A stretch of 64,000 nucleotides of DNA from an uncultured Clostridium sp. (GTDB lineage Bacteria > Bacillota > Clostridia > TANB77 > CAG-508), in the NCBI GenBank assembly GCA_947648495.1, contig CANSOA010000004.1, positions 1 through 64,000 of the forward strand, in the 5' to 3' direction. Position numbers and translations under genes: made by a program. Numbering within the stretch: position 1 is the first letter of the stretch; each line of letters starts with the position of its first letter. A model generated the notes under the pieces. It saw only the letters and a list, made by a program, of their open reading frames with translations, was not told where the DNA came from and did no database searches. Positions 9,228 to 18,295 of the stretch are shown piece after piece.

Positions 9228-10584
9228 AATTTGGGCAATAAAAGATAGTCTTTCTCGCGTAATAAATTATGCAGAAAATCCAGAAAAAACAACTTTTTCT
9301 GACTTAAAACAAGTACTAAAATATGCTGAAAATGATGAAAAAACTGTTGAGAAAAGCGAAAAAATAATGTTTGTAACTGGTGTAAATTGCAACAGAAAAA
9401 CAGCGTTTGAAGAAATGATTTTGACGCAAAAAAGATTTGATAAATGCACAGGAAATGTTGCTTATCACGCATATCAAAGTTTCAAAACTGGCGAAGTTTC
9501 TCCAGAAATGGCACACAAAATTGGTGTGGAATTGGCACGAAAAATGTGGCGAGAACATCAAGTTGTAGTTGCTACCCATTTCAATACTGGAACATATCAC
9601 AATCATTTTGTAGTTAATTCGGTTAATATGTTTACAGGAAAAAAGTTCGATTGTAACAAAGGTGCTTATTATCGTTTTAGAGGATTATCAGACGAATTAT
9701 GCAAAGAATACGGTTTAACAGTGATTGAAAAGCCAAAAGGAAAAACACCCAGAAATATTTACTTTGCTGAAAAACGAGGAGAGCCAACCAAATATAATTT
9801 AATGCGTAAAGCCTTAGACGAAGCAATGGGAATGTGTCTCACTTACAAGCAATTTAAGAGAGTAATGTTGAAAAAAGGGTATGTTATCAATGATGATCCA
9901 AAGCGAAAATATCCTACAATTCGTTCGATAAATGATAAAAAAGCAGTCAGAATGTATCAGTTGGGCGAAAAATATTTACTAGAAAATATCGAGCAACTAA
10001 TCTATCAAAATCCGTATTATGTGCAGGATGGATATTACAAGTTAATGCAACCCAAAAGAAATCAGAAGAAAAGTAAAATTAAGTATAAAGGCGAATTTCA
10101 TAATATTAAGAAAATGTCAGGACTTGAAGTCCTTTTTTTGTTGCTTTTTTATTTGTTGGGACTATATCCAAAACAACAAGAGCATAACAAGCCACTATCT
10201 CCAGAAATGAAACGAGCAGTTAGAAAAATGCACAGATTTTCCGAGCAGATTAGGCTTATTCTCCCAGAAAAGTTGAATACAACAGAAGATGTGAAAAATT
10301 ATATTTTGCGAACTGAAAAAGAAATCGAAGAAATAACAACAATAAGACAAAAATACAGAAATAATCTCCGAAATTGCAAAGATAGCGACTTAATCAATAA
10401 ATATAAGGCAAAATGTAGTAATTGCACTGCTATTCTGAAAAAGTACAGAAGAAATGTAAAAATTGCAAATCAGATTTTAGAAGATGTACCACAGATTAAA
10501 GAAGTAATTAGGATTGAAAAACAAATGAGAACGGAAGAGCTGAATCAAACTAAAACTAAAAATAAGTATAAGGAAGTGAGATAA
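9214..10584 (+). CDS. MOB_P-type relaxase/mobilization nuclease
   Basis: The relaxase has 456 aa. Near the N-terminus SLSRVINYAEN gives the likely catalytic tyrosine, and THFNTGTYHNHFVVNS is the metal-binding three-histidine motif of the Relaxase domain (about residues 1-250). The C-terminal part is helical. The start ATG at 9214 has a G-rich site before it and overlaps mobC. With the MobV relaxase at 22374, element B encodes two unrelated relaxases. Confidence 0.9.
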   Translation: MATTKIWAIKDSLSRVINYAENPEKTTFSDLKQVLKYAENDEKTVEKSEKIMFVTGVNCNRKTAFEEMILTQKRFDKCTGNVAYHAYQSFKTGEVSPEMAHKIGVELARKMWREHQVVVATHFNTGTYHNHFVVNSVNMFTGKKFDCNKGAYYRFRGLSDELCKEYGLTVIEKPKGKTPRNIYFAEKRGEPTKYNLMRKALDEAMGMCLTYKQFKRVMLKKGYVINDDPKRKYPTIRSINDKKAVRMYQLGEKYLLENIEQLIYQNPYYVQDGYYKLMQPKRNQKKSKIKYKGEFHNIKKMSGLEVLFLLLFYLLGLYPKQQEHNKPLSPEMKRAVRKMHRFSEQIRLILPEKLNTTEDVKNYILRTEKEIEEITTIRQKYRNNLRNCKDSDLINKYKAKCSNCTAILKKYRRNVKIANQILEDVPQIKEVIRIEKQMRTEELNQTKTKNKYKEVR

Positions 10585-11409
10585 ATGAGTGAGAAATTTG
10601 TAAATATAAATGAAGTATATCCATTTGAGAATAACCCTTATAGCGTAAAAGACAATGAAGAAATGGATTTGTTAATAGAAAGTATTAAACAATATGGGAT
10701 TATGGAACCGTTAATTGTGAGAAAACGAGAAAAAGGAGGTTATGAAATTGTGAGTGGTCATAGAAGAAAATATGCGTGTGAAAAGGCAGGAATAAAGCAA
10801 GTTCCTGTCTTAATTCGTGATATCGATAAAAATTTGGCAACGATTACTCTTGTTGATAGTAATTTGCACAGACAAGATATTTTACCTTCTGAAAAGGCAT
10901 TTGCTTATAAAATGAAATTAGAGGCAACAAAACATCAAGGTCAAAAAACTTGTGGACATGATGTCCATAAGTCGAGAGATAACGTCGCAGATGGCATAAG
11001 TGGCAGACAAGTACAACGATATATCAGATTAACTGAACTAATAAAACCTATATTACAATTAGTTGATGATAACAAAATGGCAATGAATCCAGCTGTAGAA
11101 ATATCTTATTTAAAAGAGCAAGAACAAAAAGACTTGCTTGAAACAATTGAAAGCGAGGATTGTACGCCTTCCTATTCACAAGCAATCAAAATGAAAGAAT
11201 TGAGCAAACAGGATAAATTGGATATGGATACAATTTTCAATATAATGACAGAGCAAAAGCCAAATCAAAAGGAGCAAATCAAATTTAAAGTGGAAAAATT
11301 AAAAGATTATTTTCCAAAAGGTTATACGACAAAGCAAATGGAAGATGTTATTGAAAAATTGCTGAAACAGTATAAGCAAAAATGGAGAAATAAGGAGTTA
11401 GGAAGATAA
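10585..11409 (+). CDS. ParB/Spo0J-like DNA-binding protein
   Basis: The protein has 274 aa with an N-terminal ParB domain (about residues 5-95) containing YEIVSGHRRKYACEKAG, the GxRRxxA CTP/DNA motif, then a middle HTH region (SGRQVQRYIRLTEL). The ATG follows the relaxase stop directly, so it is in the mobilisation operon. No ParA partner is present. Orphan ParB-like proteins are common in integrative elements and may act as regulators or in maintenance. Confidence 0.85.
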   Translation: MSEKFVNINEVYPFENNPYSVKDNEEMDLLIESIKQYGIMEPLIVRKREKGGYEIVSGHRRKYACEKAGIKQVPVLIRDIDKNLATITLVDSNLHRQDILPSEKAFAYKMKLEATKHQGQKTCGHDVHKSRDNVADGISGRQVQRYIRLTELIKPILQLVDDNKMAMNPAVEISYLKEQEQKDLLETIESEDCTPSYSQAIKMKELSKQDKLDMDTIFNIMTEQKPNQKEQIKFKVEKLKDYFPKGYTTKQMEDVIEKLLKQYKQKWRNKELGR

Positions 11410-11427
11410 TTCTATATTATAAATACA

Positions 11428-11464
11428 AAACTCCACCATCTACTATACGCAAATGGTGGAGTTT
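11428..11464 (+). terminator. Terminator-like hairpin after the mobilisation operon
   Basis: AAACTCCACCAT and its exact complement ATGGTGGAGTTT enclose a 13-base loop. A second hairpin, CATTAGAGAT-A-ATCTCTAATG at 11489-11509, is followed by CTTTTT and is probably the stronger stop. Confidence 0.75.
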
Positions 11465-11521
11465 GTACTTCAAATAGAAGGTTTGCTTCATTAGAGATAA
11501 TCTCTAATGTCTTTTTCAGTA

Positions 11522-12727
11522 TTACTCAATCTTGGCAATCCAATCAATTTCTTCAAAATCTAATTCCCGATTAATAAGTACTATCGGTTTTTTATAGTCG
11601 TCTTTGTATTCAGTAATAGGAACAATTGTAGCTCCTCTGGCAGCATACGCCATACCGATTTCAGCATCTGTAAGCCTATCGCGTGGAGCAATATCCTGAA
11701 AGAGTTGCTGGCGCGTTTCCTCAAACTTAGCATCGTCTGCCACATAAACTTGATTAGCATATTTAAGTTTGATAGCAACAGCATAATTTGACTCAAAACA
11801 AGAATACATAGCCATCATTACTCCACCTGCAAACTTCGTATCCTGAGTAATATTCTCTTTCAGCTCCGTATCACACCAAATAAAACCTTCATACGCTATC
11901 TTTGGAAATCTACCTTTGCACTTGACATCTAATGATACTAATCGATGTCCGCTTCCAATGTATGCATGTCGCGCTCCAGGAGCCAATTTACTTGGGTCCT
12001 CTTTGCCCTGCATTATCCTTTCGGCATCACGCTGATCACATATACTGAAAACAGTTTCCCAAGGTCCTTTGTAAGGAATCAGTTCTTCTATTGGTTCTGG
12101 TGGCTGAATTGTATCCGCTTCTGGAAATCTCAGAATATAGTCAAGAACACATTCTTTTAACCACGCTGTAAACTCATTGAACTTTTGTTCCAAATTGAAC
12201 CGAACTGGCTCATCACCTTCAGGTGAATATTCACGTTCCATGTCGTTATCTGCAACCAACTCGTCAGCTCTTACTCCTTTCCAATGCCTTTTACCACTGT
12301 ATTTCAAATATATCCGTGGCTTTTCATCCAGTTTAGAATGTACCTTTGTAGAATTCATAAACCACTCTTTATCAGCTTCCCAATTCTTACCTACATATAG
12401 ATAATAGGTTGGTCCTGATTCATCTCCATACACCGTAAGTATTTGCTTTGGAATATAGACTTCATGAAGTGCAGCCGTATCATTCCAACGACCATTCAAA
12501 TTTCCCTGTATACGGCAGAAGTATAACTTGAAATCATCACCAATAATTTGGCGAACCAGTTGGTATTTTTCTTCTCCTGAGCCATAAGTATCAAACTCAA
12601 TTGTTATTCCCGGTACTTTCCAGTTCCGCTTTTCGATAGCTTTCACTATCTTTTCGGCAACTTCATCAAAAGGAAACTGCCTTGAATGTGGATACAGAAA
12701 TTTAGGTGTTGTTGTTAATACTGACAT
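11522..12727 (-). CDS. Hypothetical cargo protein with foreign codon use
   Basis: The 401-aa soluble protein has no recognised motif. The N-terminus reads MSVLTTTPKFLYPHSRQFPFDEV and the C-terminus LINRELDFEEIDWIAKIE. The gene is visibly more GC-rich than its neighbours and uses codons rare here (CCG, CTG, GCG). It is the only gene with in-frame CGG read straight through: codons 34 (12628-12626), 138 (12316-12314) and 176 (12202-12200). A +1 shift at codon 34 would meet TAA seven codons on. It is probably recently acquired and may not be made in full in this host. GGAGG precedes the ATG. Confidence 0.75.
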   Translation of the reverse strand: MSVLTTTPKFLYPHSRQFPFDEVAEKIVKAIEKRNWKVPGITIEFDTYGSGEEKYQLVRQIIGDDFKLYFCRIQGNLNGRWNDTAALHEVYIPKQILTVYGDESGPTYYLYVGKNWEADKEWFMNSTKVHSKLDEKPRIYLKYSGKRHWKGVRADELVADNDMEREYSPEGDEPVRFNLEQKFNEFTAWLKECVLDYILRFPEADTIQPPEPIEELIPYKGPWETVFSICDQRDAERIMQGKEDPSKLAPGARHAYIGSGHRLVSLDVKCKGRFPKIAYEGFIWCDTELKENITQDTKFAGGVMMAMYSCFESNYAVAIKLKYANQVYVADDAKFEETRQQLFQDIAPRDRLTDAEIGMAYAARGATIVPITEYKDDYKKPIVLINRELDFEEIDWIAKIE

Positions 12728-12898
12728 ATTTTTTCCCTCCTAAAATCTTACGAGGGAATTGCACTCCCTCGTATCTTTTATATTAGGTTGTGCAATAACC
12801 AATTATATACTTATATTATATAATATTTTACATAATTTGTCAACATTTATGCAAATTGTTATTATTACTTATATAAAAATAAGAGATATTTCTATCTC

Positions 12899-13528
12899 CT
12901 ACAACCAATTTCCTTCTTTCAAACCCAATTTAAACATTTCTACTTTCTCAATATCCTCTATTTTTTCTTTTAGACTTATATATTCAATTACTGCTTTTAA
13001 TTCTTCTTTTGTTAATTCTATTGCCTCTCTATCTTCAAGAAAAATTCTAACATTATCAAATTGTTTTTTTATTTTACTCATTTTATTCGTAATTTCTGCA
13101 TATTCTTTACTTTTTTTCCTAATTTCAACTGCCAAAAACTCTATAAGACTGTGTTTCCATATATAAAAAAAACTGTCGTTTTCCATATTATCTTTAATAG
13201 CATTGTTTGAAAAAATCTCTTTTTGGTCTTTCAGTTCCTTCTTGAAATACATTCCATCCACAAAACCTAATTTATAATACTGTTGTTCCCAAAAACACAT
13301 TTCTCCTAATAAATTGTCTTTATGTTCATATAGCTTGTCTAAAATTTGCTTTTTAGCACTATCGTTTTCTATTAACTTTTCAATTGTTTCAGTCAATTGA
13401 TTTTCGCTTGTCTTTGATTTTTGAATTTCTTCAGATTCTCCATAATGATTGATAAAGATACATTCAAATCCATCTCTCCTTACATTATATAAATCATCTA
13501 ATACTTTATTTTCAAACATTTCTTCCAT
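12899..13528 (-). CDS. Helical hypothetical protein
   Basis: This 209-aa soluble, mostly helical protein has repeated charged coiled-coil stretches (SKEYAEITNKMSKIKKQFDN) and ends EMFKLGLKEGNWL. The layout, an N-terminal LDDLYN and a C-terminal KLGLKEG, resembles small accessory proteins of Firmicutes elements, but I cannot name the family. GGAGG lies before the ATG. It is divergent from the HTH gene at 13649, which may regulate it. Confidence 0.65.
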   Translation of the reverse strand: MEEMFENKVLDDLYNVRRDGFECIFINHYGESEEIQKSKTSENQLTETIEKLIENDSAKKQILDKLYEHKDNLLGEMCFWEQQYYKLGFVDGMYFKKELKDQKEIFSNNAIKDNMENDSFFYIWKHSLIEFLAVEIRKKSKEYAEITNKMSKIKKQFDNVRIFLEDREAIELTKEELKAVIEYISLKEKIEDIEKVEMFKLGLKEGNWL

Positions 13529-13648
13529 ATTTTTTCCTCCTTTATTATCTCTATATCGTTATTTTAATTTATATTTTTATGCAAGTCAACGCTATGGAGA
13601 TAATAAGACTATGCTGATTTTGTTATACTATTTAAAAGGAGAAAATCT

Positions 13649-13885
13649 ATGGATTTACAAAAGGCAATTCAATTAAGAATATTAAATTTATGCAAAGAAC
13701 GTAATATCACTATCAATAAACTTGCCACATTATCTGGTGTTCGACAATCTACTATTAATAGTATTATCAATGGACATAGCAAAAAAGTAGAAGTTTTGAC
13801 TGTTCTTCGCATTTGTTTAGGTTTAGATATGCAACTTAGAGATTTCTTTGATAATGAATTTTTTAAAGACTTAGATGATGAATAA
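13649..13885 (+). CDS. XRE-family regulator
   Basis: This 78-aa protein is almost entirely one HTH_3 domain: ITINKLATLSGVRQSTINSIINGHSKKVEVLTVLRICLGL, then DFFDNEFF. This is the common short XRE regulator of Firmicutes genomes and elements. AAAGGAG lies before the ATG, and TATACT about 20 bases upstream is a likely -10. It probably represses itself and the divergent gene at 13528. Confidence 0.88.
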   Translation: MDLQKAIQLRILNLCKERNITINKLATLSGVRQSTINSIINGHSKKVEVLTVLRICLGLDMQLRDFFDNEFFKDLDDE

Positions 13886-13916
13886 TTAAAATTATTATTT
13901 ATCACTAAGTCTTTTT
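13868..13916. terminator. Bidirectional terminator overlapping the XRE stop
   Basis: The arms GACTTAG and CTAAGTC (13868-13874, 13905-13911) enclose a second AT stem (ATAATT/AATTAT) and are followed by CTTTTTATT. The structure separates two convergent genes and includes the last codons of the XRE gene. Confidence 0.7.
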
Positions 13917-13917
13917 A

Positions 13918-15021
13918 TTATTTAGTTTCAAGTATCCATTTATACAAATTTTCTTCTTCCAATTTACCTTGCTTAAATAATTTTATCTTGGCTTGTGCTT
14001 CTTTCTTCCATTTATCAAAATCATTTTTTAATTGCTTATTATCCTTATTTCGATAAACGACCATTACTTTTTGTTGATAAGCTCTCCTATAAAGTAATAA
14101 AGCAGGATTATTCTCCAAATTCTTTTTATAAGTCTCATTTGCTCCCTTTTCTTTGCAAGTTGGACTACCATCTATATTTTTTAAATCGCAATAAATCTCA
14201 CTTTGCCTAAATGTTGGTATAAAATATCTGCCACAATTTTGACATATTTTTATTGGCAAATTGTCTTGTTTTACAATCTGACTTAAAATAGCAAAGCAAA
14301 TACTACCTAAATTTGAACTTGTATAAACATTATGCAATTCTAGATTAGGATCATTAGCTTCCATTCTTTTTATTAAGTATTCAATATTTTCATTGTGATA
14401 ATGGTTATGTATGTTTAAGTAATTATCTAAAATAACTTCTATATCTTGTGAATATGTATAAATATCATTTTTTATTGTATAAGCCACGAATTTCGAATAA
14501 ACAGAATATTCTTTCAAATCTTCATTTCCATTTAAGTTATATGTAAAATCCACACAATCTCTAAATTGATTCTGGATTTTCAATAATTTATCTACATTTT
14601 CCTCATATATATCTTTTAGTAATTTCAAAAATTCTACTTCTGACAAAGTTTCTTTATCTTCTAAATAATGCTTACTCTCCTTTATCAGCTCAAATCCATA
14701 AGCATATAAAAAAGTAGAATATGCCGTTTCGTAAGTTGAGAAATCTGCATTTAATAAGTTAAGTAATAACATTCCAATACTTTCTGCATAATGTATGTAT
14801 ATTGTAGATGGATGTCTACAAATTTCTTTTATTGGTTTCTTGCTTTTAAACTTAAAAACATCTTTTTCCAATTCTAAATATAATCTTGTCTCATCTTCCT
14901 TATGCTCATTTCTTGTAACACTATATAAATAGAGAGGTGTCGCATAATATTCTTCTTTTTCTTTCATATTAAACCAAATATAAAAATCGTCTAATATATT
15001 ATTTTGAGGTAATTTTCGCAT
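13918..15021 (-). CDS. DUF6076-like protein with C-terminal zinc-finger motif
   Basis: The 367-aa protein has a long helical N-terminal part and, at about residues 265-300, ICQNCGRYFIPTFRQSEIYC followed by TCKEKG. These four cysteines can hold zinc. The pattern matches DUF6076 proteins that are frequent in Clostridia and often lie in mobile elements. Their role is unknown; nucleic-acid binding is plausible from the finger. GGAGG lies before the ATG. Confidence 0.72.
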   Translation of the reverse strand: MRKLPQNNILDDFYIWFNMKEKEEYYATPLYLYSVTRNEHKEDETRLYLELEKDVFKFKSKKPIKEICRHPSTIYIHYAESIGMLLLNLLNADFSTYETAYSTFLYAYGFELIKESKHYLEDKETLSEVEFLKLLKDIYEENVDKLLKIQNQFRDCVDFTYNLNGNEDLKEYSVYSKFVAYTIKNDIYTYSQDIEVILDNYLNIHNHYHNENIEYLIKRMEANDPNLELHNVYTSSNLGSICFAILSQIVKQDNLPIKICQNCGRYFIPTFRQSEIYCDLKNIDGSPTCKEKGANETYKKNLENNPALLLYRRAYQQKVMVVYRNKDNKQLKNDFDKWKKEAQAKIKLFKQGKLEEENLYKWILETK

Positions 15022-15078
15022 TTTTTAGTTCCTCCAAATTATTTTTGTAAAAAATATTAAAAATATTTTAAAATTGTC

Positions 15079-15252
15079 TTGACAACTATAATCTAATATT
15101 GTAAAATAACAATACCAATTTTGTTGTTAAGATTTTTCACAATATTATCTTATAATAACCAGCAACTTATATTAAATAGTTGAGATACATATCTCTTATG
15201 TATCAAAAATTATATATAACAATATTAAGGTTAATTGTAATATTTTTTACAA
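15079..15252. promoter_or_regulatory. Promoter and palindrome-rich control region of the xis-int side
   Basis: TTGACA (15079-15084), 17 bases, TAAAAT (15102-15107) forms a near-consensus promoter reading right. The -10 lies inside the perfect palindrome TATTGT-aaaata-ACAATA (15097-15114). A second palindrome, TTGTAA-tatttt-TTACAA, is at 15235-15252, with further ACAATATT half-sites between. This fits repression by a dimeric regulator such as one of the element's HTH proteins. The 5' leader to 15346 would be about 230 nt. Confidence 0.55.
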
Positions 15253-15345
15253 TATAAGTTTACAACAATTAAAAACAAATGTCAATAGGTGATTTGCGTT
15301 TAAAATCCTGCAAACAAAAAATTAACCAAAGGAGGAAAAATATTT

Positions 15346-15795
15346 ATGGACATGAAAGAACAAATTTTAGACTTATATTACAATCAACATTTAAAACAAA
15401 AAGAAATTGCAAAAATAGTTGGCAAAAGTAGTCCTTATATATCAAAAATCGTAAGAGCTGACTCCAGAAATAAACGAGAAAAAGAAAATCGTAAAAAGGA
15501 AAATGACAAAAATAGAAAGGATTATTTACAGGATTACTTCAAAAACTATCACAGACCAAAGAAAAATGATAATTCTTATGAGCAACTACTTGCTTTATTA
15601 AGGCAAGACGTGCTAGAATTATCTTATGGATGTAATGAACTATCAGATTATGCTTTTGCAAAATGGAATTCTTCTGCCTATCATACGAATAAAAAAGGCA
15701 ATTTAGTAATAAACAAAAAATTAAATGTTGGATTTGATGTTCCAAAATCGGTTAATATGAATGCCAAAGTACCAACTCAAAAACACAAATTTTAA
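15346..15795 (+). CDS. HTH protein with sigma-region-4-like domain
   Basis: The protein has 149 aa. The N-terminus MDMKEQILDLYYNQHLKQKEIAKIVGKSSPYISKIV is a helix-turn-helix like sigma-70 region 4 or small phage regulators. A strongly basic Lys/Arg linker and a less conserved C-terminal part follow. AAAGGAGG lies before the ATG. It is upstream of xis and int and may control excision. Confidence 0.75.
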   Translation: MDMKEQILDLYYNQHLKQKEIAKIVGKSSPYISKIVRADSRNKREKENRKKENDKNRKDYLQDYFKNYHRPKKNDNSYEQLLALLRQDVLELSYGCNELSDYAFAKWNSSAYHTNKKGNLVINKKLNVGFDVPKSVNMNAKVPTQKHKF

Positions 15796-15805
15796 CTCTT
15801 GTTAA

Positions 15806-15838
15806 TCCCTTATTAGTCATTAATAAGGGAACTTTTTT
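15806..15838 (+). terminator. Rho-independent terminator
   Basis: The stem TCCCTTATTA / TAATAAGGGA with a five-base loop is followed by CTTTTTT, between the HTH gene and xis. Confidence 0.85.
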
Positions 15839-15865
15839 ACATATTTGAAGAAAGGAGGGCTTTTT

Positions 15866-16075
15866 ATGAATAATATCAAAGAAAATTATGACTTAATGTT
15901 TACTTCCTATCCAGACTTGGTAAACATTCAAGAGTTAAAAGAAATGCTTGGAATTGGCGTTACTCTTGCCTATCGTTTAGTAAGAGAAAATACAATTCCA
16001 TCTCAAAAGATTGGCAGAGAATATAAAATACCAAAAGTAAATATCATTCATTATTTGATGAATAAAAGTGCTTAA
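15866..16075 (+). CDS. xis: Excisionase-family DNA-binding protein (Xis)
   Basis: The 69-aa protein has an HTH_17/MerR-like excisionase domain: LVNIQELKEMLGIGVTLAYRLVRENTIPSQKIGREYKIPK. I start at ATG 15866 because AAAGGAGG is eight bases before it; an upstream TTG has no site. It lies just upstream of the integrase, as in Tn916-like elements, and should direct excision of the element. Confidence 0.88.
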   Translation: MNNIKENYDLMFTSYPDLVNIQELKEMLGIGVTLAYRLVRENTIPSQKIGREYKIPKVNIIHYLMNKSA

Positions 16076-16086
16076 TATACTAGATT

Positions 16087-16150
16087 TTAACCTACTTATC
16101 TGATATTATAATATAGATATCAATAAGTAGGTTAATTTTTTTGTTATTAT
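16087..16150 (+). terminator. Terminator between xis and int
   Basis: TTAACCTACTTAT (16087-16099) pairs with ATAAGTAGGTTAA (16133-16145) and is followed by TTTTTTTG. Integrase may therefore have its own promoter or depend on read-through. Confidence 0.75.
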
Positions 16151-16166
16151 AAGGAAAGGAGTATTT

Positions 16167-17342
16167 ATGAATATAACAGCAAACCTATTTATAAAACATG
16201 GTTTATACTATGTTATCTTAAATTATAGAAATAACAGTAACAAAAGAAAACAAAAATGGGTTCCTACTGGAATACCAGAAAAGGGAAATAACAAAAGACT
16301 AGCGAGTCAAAAATTAGATGAAATCAGACGAAATTATCAAAGATATATCCCAATGGAATCTTCTTTTGAATCGGAAGAAGCCGATAAGTATTTTGAAGTA
16401 TATCTTAATGAATGGTTGGAAGCACACAAAAACAAAATTGAAGAAAACACTTACGATTCTTATAAAACTGTTATCAAGAAAGCAACGGAATTTTTCAATG
16501 GTCAAAATATAAAGTTAAAAGATTTGAAACCACTTCATATTCAAAAGTTTTACAATTCTTTATTTGCCAAAGGCTTAAAAAGTAATACTGTTTTACATTA
16601 TCATGCCAATATTAGAAAAGCTTTAGATGTGGCTATGAAACTTGATATTATACCAAGCAATCCAGCTGATAAAATTGAAAGGCCAAAAAAGAATCAATTC
16701 ATTGGAGATTTTTATAGTATTGCTGAATTAGAAACATTATACAAAATATCAAAAAATGATCCATTATATATTGTCATACTTTTGGCAAGTTTTTACGGAT
16801 TAAGACGAAGTGAAGTTTTAGGATTGAAATGGTCTGCTTTTGATTTTACAAATGAAACAATCACTATCAAACATAAAGTAATAGAAACAATCGTAGATGA
16901 TAAGAGAACTCTACTTTTGAAAGATAAAACAAAAAATATTTCTAGTTATCGTTCTCTGCCTTTAATACCTGAAATAAAAGAATCTTTACTATCACATAAG
17001 AAAAAAATCGAAACTAATAAAAAACTTTGTGGAAATAGTTACAATAAAGAATATAAAGATTATATTTGTGTAAACGCTGTAGGAAAAATTTTTAGACCTG
17101 AATATATTACTGACCACTTTTCTCTACTATTAAAAAAGAATAATTTAAGACATATTCGCTTTCATGATTTAAGGCACTCTTGTGCAAGTTTATTATTAGC
17201 CAAAAAAGTTCCTATGAAAGCAATTCAAGAATGGCTGGGTCATTCCACTTATTCTACCACAGCAAATTTATATACTCATTTGGAAAGTGATACAAAAAAT
17301 ATTTCTGCAAATATTTTATCAGAAGCAATAAACTTTACTTAA
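16167..17342 (+). CDS. int: Tyrosine recombinase/integrase
   Basis: The 391-aa integrase catalyses insertion into and excision from the tRNA-Gln att site. It has an N-terminal arm-binding domain, a SAM-like core-binding domain (about residues 70-165) and a catalytic domain: Arg in FYGLRRSEVLGLKW, HDLRHSCAS (HxxR), WLGHSTYSTT and the nucleophile in ANLYTH. Length fits the Tn916 Int family. GGAAAGGAG precedes the ATG. The TTTGTTTGACA arm-type repeats lie just after the stop. Confidence 0.95.
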   Translation: MNITANLFIKHGLYYVILNYRNNSNKRKQKWVPTGIPEKGNNKRLASQKLDEIRRNYQRYIPMESSFESEEADKYFEVYLNEWLEAHKNKIEENTYDSYKTVIKKATEFFNGQNIKLKDLKPLHIQKFYNSLFAKGLKSNTVLHYHANIRKALDVAMKLDIIPSNPADKIERPKKNQFIGDFYSIAELETLYKISKNDPLYIVILLASFYGLRRSEVLGLKWSAFDFTNETITIKHKVIETIVDDKRTLLLKDKTKNISSYRSLPLIPEIKESLLSHKKKIETNKKLCGNSYNKEYKDYICVNAVGKIFRPEYITDHFSLLLKKNNLRHIRFHDLRHSCASLLLAKKVPMKAIQEWLGHSTYSTTANLYTHLESDTKNISANILSEAINFT

Positions 17343-17371
17343 AATGTGTTTGAAATTACAGGCCAAAAAGA

Positions 17372-17394
17372 TTTGTTTGACATTTTGTTTGACA
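17372..17394. repeat. TTTGTTTGACA direct repeats after int
   Basis: Two tandem copies of the unit found also at 6945-6966 near the left att. They are candidate integrase arm-binding sites. Confidence 0.55.
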
Positions 17395-17401
17395 TATAAG
17401 A

Positions 17402-17439
17402 AAAATAGTGAATCTCAATTTCTTAAAATTCACTATTTT
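17402..17439 (+). terminator. Integrase terminator
   Basis: A perfect 12-bp stem, AAAATAGTGAAT / ATTCACTATTTT, with a 14-base loop follows the integrase gene. Confidence 0.75.
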
Positions 17440-17452
17440 CAATGGCTCCGAT

Positions 17453-17507
17453 GTTGTAGTTATTTACAACTTTTGGGAAACTCTTAACGATTGATATAAA
17501 ATCAATC
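17453..17507. repeat. Conserved double hairpin, copy 2
   Basis: GTTGTA...TACAAC (17453-17470) and GATTGAT...ATCAATC (17489-17507) match the pair at 206-252, with compensating differences in the first stem. The shared linker CTCTTAACGATTGATA is nearly unchanged. The role is unknown; it may mark the former end of an int-type element. Confidence 0.55.
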
Positions 17508-17627
17508 AGATTATTTGTGTATAATTTATCACATAAAATATATTATTGCAAGTGTTTTTGGATTATATTTTTTATACAACTTGCAAATTTATTGCTTAAA
17601 CAATATTATAAAAGTAGATAATTTGTG

Positions 17628-18266
17628 TTATACTAAAATTCTAAATGCAAAAGTTAATAATAATGCTATTAACAAACTATAAACACTATTTTTTGGATTT
17701 ACATATAACACTAATATTGTTCCTATAAACAAAATAGTATCAATTATACTTTTAAAATAAAAATACCCAACTCCTATACTAAAAGATGATATTAACATTA
17801 TAGCAAGGATTATGCTACTAATAATAATTGATATTTTTTCTTTTCCCTTTGCATACCAACAAATAAAGGCAAGTATTGGTGTTATCATAGTTATTCCATA
17901 CCAAATCATCATATAGTTTTTAGGATTAAAACCACTAAAATAAATTGTATATAAATGGTAACTTACTGTCATACCTACAAAAAACAAAAATACATTCAAA
18001 CTTGCTCTTAATGGTGTCTTACTAAATACTGAAATGGTAGCAGCAATAAATATCCATATTCCAAACAAAGAAAATACATTTCTTAAATCTAATATTCCAA
18101 ATATATGTTGCCACCATATTGTATCATCAATGCTCAAATTATCTAGCCATTTAGAAAACCTCCCCAATATTATTCCTAATAAAAATATTGAACTTGTATT
18201 TACTATTTTCCTACTTATTTTTAGACTTCTATCAGGAATTCTAATTTTTTCCAAAAATTCTTTCAT
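17628..18266 (-). CDS. Six-helix membrane protein of unknown function
   Basis: The 212-aa polytopic protein has about six transmembrane segments and short loops. A cytoplasmic basic stretch (IPDRSLKISRKIVN) precedes the first helix. It resembles small DUF-type membrane proteins of Clostridia, but no signature allows a name. GGAG precedes the ATG. It is probably co-transcribed with the small membrane ORF just upstream. Confidence 0.7.
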   Translation of the reverse strand: MKEFLEKIRIPDRSLKISRKIVNTSSIFLLGIILGRFSKWLDNLSIDDTIWWQHIFGILDLRNVFSLFGIWIFIAATISVFSKTPLRASLNVFLFFVGMTVSYHLYTIYFSGFNPKNYMMIWYGITMITPILAFICWYAKGKEKISIIISSIILAIMLISSFSIGVGYFYFKSIIDTILFIGTILVLYVNPKNSVYSLLIALLLTFAFRILV

Positions 18267-18295
18267 ACTTGCTCCGTTCTAAATTGTCATTTTTT

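Noticed and set aside
13918..15021. DUF6076-like gene as a nuclease or toxin
   Set aside because: The zinc-finger motif alone does not show catalytic activity; no toxin or nuclease residues could be identified.
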